Below, piece by piece: positions 1 to 7,436 of a DNA stretch of 64,000 nt. Position 1 is the stretch's first letter. Every line of letters starts with the position of its first letter. The notes below the pieces were generated by a model. It was not told where the DNA came from, ran no database searches, and was given only the letters and a program-made list of their open reading frames with translations. Where the stretch lies: IMG/VR virus record IMGVR_UViG_3300033816_000195, positions 1 to 64,000 of that record; one strand, 5' to 3'. Both the position numbers and the translations under genes were made by a program. This DNA is from a virus.

Positions 1-43
1 TAAAAAGTTTGATTATAAGAAGTTTATGGACACGCAAGCATAA
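1..43 (+). CDS. 3' end of an unidentified gene (partial)
   Basis: The frame starting at base 2 is open from the left edge and ends in TAA at 41-43, giving only the C-terminal tail KKFDYKKFMDTQA. A strong rho-independent terminator begins about 20 bases later, and this is the main reason to treat the fragment as the end of a real plus-strand gene. Nothing can be said about its function. Another frame is open to about base 62, so the frame choice is an inference. Confidence 0.45.
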   Translation, partial: KKFDYKKFMDTQA

Positions 44-63
44 ACATTTACAGTTAGTTTGAA

Positions 64-93
64 AGAGGGTGGGTACCAAACACCCTCTTTTTT
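64..93 (+). terminator. Rho-independent terminator upstream of polB
   Basis: A perfect 8-bp stem (AGAGGGTG at 64-71 with CACCCTCT at 81-88) has a 9-base loop and is followed by a run of T. It separates the upstream gene fragment from the DNA polymerase gene, so polB is probably transcribed from its own start or by read-through. Confidence 0.85.
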
Positions 94-133
94 ATTTATT
101 AAAATGGGGGAACAGCTTAACTGAACTAATCTT

Positions 134-2032
134 ATGAAAACACATTGGGTACATGACTATGAAACAATGGCTAACTTATTTGTAGCCGTGTTTGAAGATG
201 TAAAATCTAAAGACAGAAAAATATTTATCTGTCACAAAGCAAAAAATGATATAGAAGAACTAGTTAATTTCTTAAACAGAAATAAAAACTTTAATGAATG
301 GCATGTAAGTTTTAATGGTCTTGGTTTTGACAGTCAGATTACTGAATATATACTAAGAAAACAAGTAGACTTATGTAACATGTCTGGTGAAGAAGTAGCA
401 AAGTATTTATATGGTAAAGCACAAAATGTAATATCAAGACAAAATGCAGGTGAGTTTCTAGAATTTAGTCCACGGGACCTACAGATAAGACAAGTAGATG
501 TGTTTAAACTTAATCACTGGGACAACCCAGCAAAAAGATCTAGTCTTAAATGGATACAGTATACTATGGATTGGAAAAACATTATGGATATGCCTATTCA
601 TCATACTACTGAAGTAGAAGAAGACCAGATTCCGGATATTGTTAGTTACTGTATTAATGATGTTAAGTCTACTAAACAGATTATGCATCTAAGTAAGGAG
701 CAAATTAATTTAAGAAGAGCTCTAACTGAAGAGTATAACATAGACTTATTCTCTGCTTCTGAACCTAGAATATCTAAAGAATTGTTCTTACATTTTTTGA
801 GTAAACAAACTGGAATAAAAAAAGCTGAGTTAAGACAAATGAGAACTCAGAGAAACCAAATAATATTTAAAGATATAATCCTTCCTTATATTGAATTTAA
901 GACAGCTACATTTCAAAACCTTTTAAAAAAGTTTCAGGACGTAATATTATATCCTGGAGAAACCAAAGGTGGTTTTAAATATTCTGTTCAGTACAAAGGT
1001 GTTAAAACAGATTATGGTCTTGGTGGTATTCACGGTGCTAGAACTAGCAAAGTATATAATGCTACTGATGATATGATTATTATGACTTCAGATGTTACTA
1101 GTTTCTATCCTAATCTAGCTATTAGAAATGGATGGTCTCCGGCACATTTACCTAAAGTAGAATTCTGTGAGCTATATGAATGGTTCTTTGAAGAGAGAAA
1201 GAAAATTCCAAAGAAAGACCCTAAGAACTATGTATACAAGATTATTCTAAACTCAACTTATGGTTTATCTAATGATGAGAATAGTTTCTTGTATGACCCG
1301 CAGTTTACTATGAGTATTACTATTAATGGTCAGTTGTCTTTAACTATGTTGTATGAGATGATTTGTGAAGAGATACCAAATGCTATTCCTCTAATGCAGA
1401 ATACAGATGGTCTTGAAACTATAATTCCAAGAGAATATGTAGATAAATACATGGAAATTTGTGAAAGATGGGAAAAGATTACTAATCTACAACTAGAACA
1501 TGACAAGTACTCTAAGTTAGTATTAGGTGATGTAAATAATTACATAGCAGTTACTGAAGATGGTAAGTCTAAATGTAAAGGTAGATTTGAGTATAAAGAT
1601 CTAGCTCTTCATAAAAACAAAAGTTTCTTGATTATTCCTAAAGCACTACATGCATACTTTGTTGAAGGTATTAAACCTGAAAAGTTTATAGCTGAAAATT
1701 TAAACATTTTTGATTTTTGTGGTGGTGTTAAGATCAAAGGAGATTGGAAATTTTATAAACATGAAATAGTTTCCGGAGATTTTATACTAGAAGAATTACA
1801 AAATACTATTAGATATTATATATCCAATAAGGGTTGTAAGGTTATCAAGAAGAATAATGAGGACTCTAGAGAAATACAAGTAGAGGCTGGAAGATGGTTG
1901 CAAAAACTATATATAAATGCTGATGAGAAAGCATTTGAAGACTATGATATTAATTATGATTACTATTTAGAGAAGATTAAGAAAGAAATTAATTCTCTAG
2001 AACCAAATACAAATCAATTAAGTTTATTTTAA
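134..2032 (+). CDS. polB: Compact family B DNA polymerase with 3'-5' exonuclease domain
   Basis: This 632-aa protein is the replicative DNA polymerase candidate. All three exonuclease motifs are visible: Exo I DYET (D8, E10), Exo II NGLGFD (about residues 61-66) and Exo III YCIND (about 172-176). The polymerase half has motif A DVTSFYPN (D320), motif B KIILNSTYG (from K369) and motif C QNTDGLE with the likely catalytic D425. The usual first Asp of the YGDTDS motif is replaced by Asn (N423). Motifs A and B are only about 49 residues apart, so the fingers are short and there seems to be no TPR1-type insertion. The length is well below the 800-900 aa of T4-type enzymes. The gene is followed after one base by the DUF932-like gene, which suggests an operon. 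Family assignment is confident; biochemical properties are inferred. Confidence 0.9.
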   Translation: MKTHWVHDYETMANLFVAVFEDVKSKDRKIFICHKAKNDIEELVNFLNRNKNFNEWHVSFNGLGFDSQITEYILRKQVDLCNMSGEEVAKYLYGKAQNVISRQNAGEFLEFSPRDLQIRQVDVFKLNHWDNPAKRSSLKWIQYTMDWKNIMDMPIHHTTEVEEDQIPDIVSYCINDVKSTKQIMHLSKEQINLRRALTEEYNIDLFSASEPRISKELFLHFLSKQTGIKKAELRQMRTQRNQIIFKDIILPYIEFKTATFQNLLKKFQDVILYPGETKGGFKYSVQYKGVKTDYGLGGIHGARTSKVYNATDDMIIMTSDVTSFYPNLAIRNGWSPAHLPKVEFCELYEWFFEERKKIPKKDPKNYVYKIILNSTYGLSNDENSFLYDPQFTMSITINGQLSLTMLYEMICEEIPNAIPLMQNTDGLETIIPREYVDKYMEICERWEKITNLQLEHDKYSKLVLGDVNNYIAVTEDGKSKCKGRFEYKDLALHKNKSFLIIPKALHAYFVEGIKPEKFIAENLNIFDFCGGVKIKGDWKFYKHEIVSGDFILEELQNTIRYYISNKGCKVIKKNNEDSREIQVEAGRWLQKLYINADEKAFEDYDINYDYYLEKIKKEINSLEPNTNQLSLF

Positions 2033-2033
2033 A

Positions 2034-3191
2034 ATGCCAAAGAAAATACAAAACACAACAAAGGCACATTTAGTTAGTGTGCCTTTACCAAATCATGCTG
2101 CTACTTATACTGTTATAAGTCACCAGTTTGTTATTGATTATGCTTACCAATCCCTTGCTGCTGCAGGGTTTGGTATTGTAGATGAGGAGTACAGATGTAC
2201 TGCTGATGGACAGATTGCTCAAGGAATTTATAAGTTAAATTTTAATAATGACCCTGAGTTGTCAATGATGTTTGCTTGGACAAACAGTTATAATAAACAA
2301 GTAAAGTTTAAATGTGTAGTTGGTGCTTATATAAATAAGACAGGTGGTGTTATGATTTCTGGAGAAGTTGGTAGCTGGGTTAGAAAACATACTGGTTCTG
2401 CAGATACAGAAACAAAAGCTACTATTGATGATTATATCACTAATGCTAACATGTATTATAATCAGTTATGTTCTGATAAAGCTGCTATGGAAGTAGTAAC
2501 ACTTAATAAAAGAAAACAATCTCAACTTTTGGGTGTGCTCTTTGCTGAGTATGAAATACTTACTACAGAACAATCTAGTATGGTAAGAGACCAAATGAAG
2601 AAACCAAATCATGTATTTGCTAATACAGATAGTTTATGGGCCTTTTATAATTATGTAACTGATGCATTACAATTATCACATCCTAAGACTTGGATGGAAG
2701 ATCAAAGAATCTTACATTACTTTATAGGAACAATTTGTGATTTTAGTCAAACAGTTCAACCTGTTGCTGTAGTTAGTGAACCAGTTGAGGAAGAACCAGA
2801 AATAATAGATCCTTTATATACTGATCCAAGACAAACTAATATTCTAGATCAAATTGCTGAAGCAGAACTATCTGATAATCAAGTGGTGCAAGAAGACCCT
2901 GAAATGTTAGAGATTGTGCACCAGGTAGAAGAAATACTTGAAACTTTAGATGAAGCTGAGGAAGTTCCATTTGCTCTAGATGAAGATGTAGTATCTTTAC
3001 AACCATCTCCTGAAGATTATGAGCAGTTTGAAAAAGAAGTAATACTTGAGCATAATGATCCAATAGCTAATACTTTTGAAACAGTAGAAGCTACTGACAA
3101 TTTAGATTCAGTATTTGCTGAAGAAGATGATTTTGATCTTGACTTTAATGAAACTGATAATGATTCAGATTCTGCACCTGATTTCTTTTAA
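2034..3191 (+). CDS. DUF932-like protein with long acidic C-terminal tail
   Basis: A 385-aa protein starting one base after the polB stop. Residues 1 to about 240 form a globular part resembling the DUF932 / phage-plasmid-like family common beside phage replication genes, with the stretches ISHQFVIDYAYQSLAAAGF and GAYINKTGGVMISGEVGS. From about residue 245 on it is low complexity and dominated by Glu and Asp, ending in DFDLDFNETDNDSDSAPDFF. An acidic tail closing on aromatic residues is a hallmark of single-stranded DNA-binding proteins such as SSB and T7 gp2.5, which use it to recruit partners. The position next to polB fits a DNA-binding or replisome accessory role, but no OB fold can be identified by eye, so the function is an inference. 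A terminator follows the gene. Confidence 0.6.
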   Translation: MPKKIQNTTKAHLVSVPLPNHAATYTVISHQFVIDYAYQSLAAAGFGIVDEEYRCTADGQIAQGIYKLNFNNDPELSMMFAWTNSYNKQVKFKCVVGAYINKTGGVMISGEVGSWVRKHTGSADTETKATIDDYITNANMYYNQLCSDKAAMEVVTLNKRKQSQLLGVLFAEYEILTTEQSSMVRDQMKKPNHVFANTDSLWAFYNYVTDALQLSHPKTWMEDQRILHYFIGTICDFSQTVQPVAVVSEPVEEEPEIIDPLYTDPRQTNILDQIAEAELSDNQVVQEDPEMLEIVHQVEEILETLDEAEEVPFALDEDVVSLQPSPEDYEQFEKEVILEHNDPIANTFETVEATDNLDSVFAEEDDFDLDFNETDNDSDSAPDFF

Positions 3192-3197
3192 TTTTAT

Positions 3198-3230
3198 GGG
3201 GATAGTATAAAGCTATCCCCATTTTTTTTA
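3198..3230 (+). terminator. Rho-independent terminator after the DUF932-like gene
   Basis: The stem GGGGATAG (3198-3205) pairs with CTATCCCC (3213-3220) across a 7-base loop and is extended by AT/AT at the base. A run of T follows. It separates the polB operon from the MazG-like gene, which starts at 3241, so that gene may have a separate promoter or rely on read-through. Confidence 0.88.
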
Positions 3231-3240
3231 TTTTAGCAGT

Positions 3241-3663
3241 ATGAAAAAACAACTTGAAGCAGTAGAAAAATTCCATAAAGCATTTGGACAAGAAAATGGT
3301 AGATGGCCGAGACCATTAAGTGAGTATGAGTATAATCTTAGACATTCATTAATGAGAGAAGAAAATGATGAATATCTTGAAGCATGTGCTAAGAATTCAT
3401 TAGTAGAAATAGCTGATGCTCTAGGTGATCAGTTGTATATTTTATGCGGTACTATATTAAAACATGGCATGCAACATATTATAGAAGAAATATTTGATGA
3501 AATACAAGCTAGTAATATGAGTAAGTTAGGTGAGGATGGTAAACCTGTACTTAGAGCTGACGGGAAAATATTAAAAGGACCTGGATATTTTAGACCAGAG
3601 TTAAGTAAGTTTATTAAAGTTGAGAAAGATGCATCCAGTAGCATTCAAGAAAGCAATGATTGA
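3241..3663 (+). CDS. MazG/HisE-like NTP pyrophosphohydrolase
   Basis: A 140-aa all-alpha NTP pyrophosphohydrolase candidate. Enzymes of this superfamily hydrolyse nucleoside triphosphates to the monophosphate and pyrophosphate using Mg2+ bound by acidic clusters. The helical signature is visible as REENDEYLEA (E40, E41, E44, E47) followed by EIADALGDQLY (E56, D59, D63), the EExxE...ExxD arrangement. The C-terminal part (LGEDGKPVLRADGKILKGPGYFRPEL) matches the phosphoribosyl-ATP pyrophosphohydrolase-like phage subfamily. It sits beside the DNA polymerase block, consistent with nucleotide-pool control or removal of modified nucleotides during replication. The next small gene overlaps its 3' end. 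The superfamily call is fairly sure; the substrate is unknown. Confidence 0.78.
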   Translation: MKKQLEAVEKFHKAFGQENGRWPRPLSEYEYNLRHSLMREENDEYLEACAKNSLVEIADALGDQLYILCGTILKHGMQHIIEEIFDEIQASNMSKLGEDGKPVLRADGKILKGPGYFRPELSKFIKVEKDASSSIQESND

Positions 3664-3802
3664 AGCATACTTAGCAGGTGCTAATAGTATGTATTGTGGT
3701 TGTTATGAAAAACAATCTAAAGCAGATGCTGCAGATTGGTTCTATAATCAGTATGGAGAACAAGAGTCAGAGAAATGTGACTGTTGTGAAGAAGATGAAT
3801 AA
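3629..3802 (+). CDS. Small Cys-rich acidic-tailed protein, unknown function
   Basis: A 57-aa product starting MHPVAFKK. I chose the ATG at 3629 over an upstream in-frame TTG at 3620. The gene overlaps the last 35 bases of the MazG-like gene. It has an N-terminal amphipathic helix-like stretch (FKKAMIEAYLAGANS), a CGC pair, and ends CDCCEEDE, so it could bind a metal. A terminator follows within a few bases, which supports it being a real final gene of the transcript. The first half looks like small phage proteins that share an AYxAG motif, but I cannot name a family. Confidence 0.6.
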   Translation: MHPVAFKKAMIEAYLAGANSMYCGCYEKQSKADAADWFYNQYGEQESEKCDCCEEDE

Positions 3803-3807
3803 TTTTA

Positions 3808-3835
3808 GGGGAGCCGTTTGGTTCCCCTTTTTTTT
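3808..3835 (+). terminator. Rho-independent terminator at the convergent junction
   Basis: GGGGAGCC (3808-3815) pairs with GGTTCCCC (3820-3827) including one G-U pair, with a 4-base loop, followed by eight T. It ends the plus-strand transcript just before the stop codon of the converging minus-strand gene at 3837. On the minus strand the same hairpin has no good T tract, so it is at best a weak terminator in that direction. Confidence 0.88.
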
Positions 3836-3836
3836 C

Positions 3837-3977
3837 TTACCTACCCTGAGCTCTATAAGCTTTTTTATAGTTTTTAGACTTCTTAAGTTTTGAAGTCTTA
3901 GATTTTGCATGTACTCCTGGACGTGATACTTTGTTGCTTTTATAAGCTTTGACTGTTGATGTATTAGTTTTTGCCAT
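3837..3977 (-). CDS. Small basic protein (46 aa)
   Basis: A 46-residue ORF from ATG at 3977 to TAA at 3837. The product starts MAKTNTSTVKAYKSNK, contains KSKTSKLKKSKNYKK, and is about a quarter lysine with no acidic residue. It begins six bases after the stop of the 1150-aa gene and is the last gene of the long minus-strand late transcript, ending where the converging plus-strand terminator begins. The composition resembles the other tiny basic proteins at 57-60 kb, so a nucleic-acid-binding or virion-packaged role is plausible but only inferred. No family is recognised. Confidence 0.65.
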   Translation of the reverse strand: MAKTNTSTVKAYKSNKVSRPGVHAKSKTSKLKKSKNYKKAYRAQGR

Positions 3978-3983
3978 AATATA

Positions 3984-6900
3984 TTAATTAAAGAATGTAC
4001 TTTCAAATGATTTGACTGCTTCTCCTGGTGTAAAATTGTATCCAGAAAAACCCATTAGTTTTAGAAAATAAGCCCAAGATTTATTGTCTCCTTTGTTCCA
4101 AACTCCTGTATCTTTTTGATAACTTAATTTTTCTGGATTCCAAGTAAAAACAAACTGATCTGTAAATTTAATTGCTCTTTCTAATGTACCTGTCATTGCT
4201 GAAGGTGACTTTACAACCCTATATGCATCTATAGGATTAATGTATGAACTTGTTTCACTTCTCATCCTAACAGCCTCATACAAAACAAAATTATATAAAT
4301 AATTATCTCTAGCTGCTTTTTGAGATTCAGTTAATTTATCATCATCATCACCTGTACCCATCATAGATCTAATTAGCATGATAAGAGCTACAGTTGTTAA
4401 AATTATTGTAGCTTCTGCAATAACTCTTCTTATTTGTGCTTTTTCAAATGGAGAATAAGAAGCCCAGTTTTTCATTATATTAAACTTATAGTCTCTTAAA
4501 TCTCTAACAAAAGTTTTATAAAATGTCATATAATAGCCTTCAGTAGGTGCACCTAATTCTTGATCCATACCTAGCTTTTTCCATCTTTTTTTATAAGCTG
4601 GAACTAAGTGTTTTTTATACATTAAAAGTAATCTTCCTAAAGCTCCTCTTTGAGCTGTACCTTTATCAAATTCATTATAGACACCATGCATTCTTTTATT
4701 TAATGCATGTAATCTAGACTGGAAGTTTAGTCTTTGTTTTTCATCATAATTAAAAGCTATGTATTCTCCAGCATCATCTTTGATTGGTTCTTGGTTTACA
4801 TCTACTTGTAATATTTTTATTTTACCATCAAGTTCAACACCATACTTTTCATGAGCTTGTAATAGAGTTATTATTTCTCCATTTTCATTATCTAATACTT
4901 TAGTAGCATCCATTAGTGCAAACATAGTACTACCCTGTACTTCATGTTCACCAAAGAACTGATTAAAGAATAAAGTATTTGTACTAAATAATTTGTTCGC
5001 CATACTACCTGTAATGTTCCTACCATACTGGTCTTTAAAATTACCTTGTATAGCATCATAATAATCAAATAACTTGGTAGCTAAATTAGTTGGAGCAGAT
5101 TTACTAAAGTCTGAAATAAACCCAGGGACTGATTTAGTATAATAAGCTTTTCCTTTCATAAGATTTTTCTTATTAAAGAATTCTCCGGCATTTGCTTCTA
5201 TCATTACTTGAATATTAGCCTGCATATTATTTGCAACACCCTTTAATAAATCTGCTGCAATAGATGTAATAGCAGAATAACCCATTAAATTATTTACAAT
5301 TTTATCTATTTGTAAACCAAATAATTGTTCTGATTTTTGCATTTCTCCATATACAACCATATCTATAAAAGCATCCACATGTTTTTGAGAATAACTTTCA
5401 CCATTCTTTTTTATATATTCCTCATAACCTAATTTTTTTGCAAATGCATCTAACACAGGTTTACCAAGAGAATTAGTTTTTAAAACTTGTCTATCACCTA
5501 TAACAGTTTGGAATAAAGAAATTTCAGAGTTTATTTTATTTAATGCTTCGTATCTATTAGCCATTGAGTTAAATAACATTACAGATCTTGCTATATTTAA
5601 ACTCATATCTTCAGTAGGCATTATCTGTGTATAATACACCGGGATAAATTTTGCTTCTGTAATACCTAAACCAGCTAAACCATATTCAGTATCATAAGCT
5701 TGCATCTTTACAGCTTCTCTTGCTTTTGTTTTTACAGTTTTTATAATACCTTCTTGCTGTAATCTTTCACCATCAGTCTTTACTACTGAAGGTAGGATGT
5801 AACCTCTTCTCTGTACTTCCGGTAATTTTTCTTGCGCCTCTAAATATATATCTAACATTTTCTTATGGTACTCACCTTTTGCATTTTTAGGTGTACCATC
5901 TAAATTATATAAGGCTGTCCAGTTAGCATTTAAATAATCATTAGAAGGTTCAGATAACTCTCTCATATAAGTAACTACACCATTTCTTTCATGCTTTACA
6001 CTTTTTAACCAATCTGAATATTCATCATCAGTAATAATTCTTTTAGATAATTCAAGTTGTTTTTCTTCAATTATTTTATTTATTTCTGATATAGGTTTAG
6101 CTTGAGTGTTCTTTTTATACCAAGCAGCTCTTTGAGATCTCCAAGCTTTTAATGCTTGTTTTTCTTCAAATGTAGGTTTATCACTTAAAACAGGTTCTTC
6201 ACCTATTGCTTCAAGCATTTGATTTCTAGCTTTATTAAATTTGGTTACATCATATTTTTGTACAAAAGCATATGTCTTTATGTATTCAGTTTCACCATCT
6301 TTATTCTTAATAGGTATTTCTATAGTTTCATAAATACCTTCATTAAATTTAGCAGGGTTATCTCTATTGCTTTGTGTTCTTAAATAATCTTCAAAAGTTT
6401 CTGCTACAGTACGTTCCATTACTATATCCTTAAGACGGGCTTCTTCTAGTCCACCTTTAATAGCTTTAGCAAATAATCCTAGAGAAGCATCATGAGAACT
6501 AATTAAAGGCCCTACTAAGAAATCAAATACATCTTCATCTTTATTTGCTACTTTAAGCATTTTTATTAAACCTTCTCTATCTAAATTAAAAGACTTAAAC
6601 TTTTCTTTTCTTTCTTCTAATTCAGCTATTCTTTTAGCTTTCTTTTCATCACTTAAATTACTGTTTTCTATATCAGATATTCTTTGATCTAGTACAGTTA
6701 TATCTGATTCTAGCCTGTTAGTAATATCTGGACCTTTATACTCTAATAAAAAGTCTGCAATTAAGGGAATACCTTCTGTTAATACTTTTTGTTTAATAGT
6801 TTCATGTATACCTTTTATCTCAATAATTTTTTGTTGAGGCGTTAAAGGTTGTCCAGGAACTCTATTAGTTATACTATCTGCTGTAAAGTAATTATCTATA

Positions 6901-7436
6901 TCTGCTTTACTTATTTCATCTAGTATAGAATACCCATTAATAAAATCATTTATAGCAGATAATTTTCCTATTACTTCTTTAGGGTCTAGAGTTTCTTTAT
7001 TTTTTAAAAGATAAGCCATTTCTAAAGATGCCTTTCTGGATTTTTCATAAGCATCATCTACAAATAAGTAAATAGATTTAACACCTTCTGCAACCTTTAC
7101 TTCTTCAATAAGATCTCTAAGTTTTTTCTTTTTATATTCTTTATTAGTAATGACTTTATTTTGGAGAGTAGCATATTGTTTTTCAAGATATAATATCACA
7201 CTATCAACTAAGTTACCAAAATCTCTAGGGTCTGATTCTTCTTCATCAGTTTTTGCAGTTTCAGCTTCTTCAGCAAAGTCTTCTGTTTCATCTGAAAATG
7301 TAAGTGTATCTGGAGTACCATCATCTAGAAGATCTTGTTCTAACAACCAAGCTTCAAATGCAGCTGATTCATTACCATTAGCTTCTGCTAAAAGTCTTTT
7401 CCAATCTTCACTATCTTTATTAGGGCAGGCTAACAT
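3984..7436 (-). CDS. Giant virion cargo-type protein (1150 aa) with C-terminal membrane segment
   Basis: The last of three consecutive giant genes. Its start overlaps the stop of the RNA polymerase gene by 7 bases, so the two are probably co-translated. The N-terminus (KDSEDWKRLLAEANGNESAAFEAWLLE) is followed by acidic and lysine-rich helical stretches with coiled-coil character (residues about 90-310). One strongly hydrophobic segment lies near the C-terminus, ATIILTTVALIMLI (about residues 1004-1020), followed by a DDDDK cluster. In crAss-like phages the genes beside the RNA polymerase encode proteins carried in the virion and ejected with it; that role is inferred from position and size. 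The hydrophobic segment could insert into the host inner membrane. No enzymatic motif is seen. Confidence 0.7.
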   Translation of the reverse strand: MLACPNKDSEDWKRLLAEANGNESAAFEAWLLEQDLLDDGTPDTLTFSDETEDFAEEAETAKTDEEESDPRDFGNLVDSVILYLEKQYATLQNKVITNKEYKKKKLRDLIEEVKVAEGVKSIYLFVDDAYEKSRKASLEMAYLLKNKETLDPKEVIGKLSAINDFINGYSILDEISKADIDNYFTADSITNRVPGQPLTPQQKIIEIKGIHETIKQKVLTEGIPLIADFLLEYKGPDITNRLESDITVLDQRISDIENSNLSDEKKAKRIAELEERKEKFKSFNLDREGLIKMLKVANKDEDVFDFLVGPLISSHDASLGLFAKAIKGGLEEARLKDIVMERTVAETFEDYLRTQSNRDNPAKFNEGIYETIEIPIKNKDGETEYIKTYAFVQKYDVTKFNKARNQMLEAIGEEPVLSDKPTFEEKQALKAWRSQRAAWYKKNTQAKPISEINKIIEEKQLELSKRIITDDEYSDWLKSVKHERNGVVTYMRELSEPSNDYLNANWTALYNLDGTPKNAKGEYHKKMLDIYLEAQEKLPEVQRRGYILPSVVKTDGERLQQEGIIKTVKTKAREAVKMQAYDTEYGLAGLGITEAKFIPVYYTQIMPTEDMSLNIARSVMLFNSMANRYEALNKINSEISLFQTVIGDRQVLKTNSLGKPVLDAFAKKLGYEEYIKKNGESYSQKHVDAFIDMVVYGEMQKSEQLFGLQIDKIVNNLMGYSAITSIAADLLKGVANNMQANIQVMIEANAGEFFNKKNLMKGKAYYTKSVPGFISDFSKSAPTNLATKLFDYYDAIQGNFKDQYGRNITGSMANKLFSTNTLFFNQFFGEHEVQGSTMFALMDATKVLDNENGEIITLLQAHEKYGVELDGKIKILQVDVNQEPIKDDAGEYIAFNYDEKQRLNFQSRLHALNKRMHGVYNEFDKGTAQRGALGRLLLMYKKHLVPAYKKRWKKLGMDQELGAPTEGYYMTFYKTFVRDLRDYKFNIMKNWASYSPFEKAQIRRVIAEATIILTTVALIMLIRSMMGTGDDDDKLTESQKAARDNYLYNFVLYEAVRMRSETSSYINPIDAYRVVKSPSAMTGTLERAIKFTDQFVFTWNPEKLSYQKDTGVWNKGDNKSWAYFLKLMGFSGYNFTPGEAVKSFESTFFN

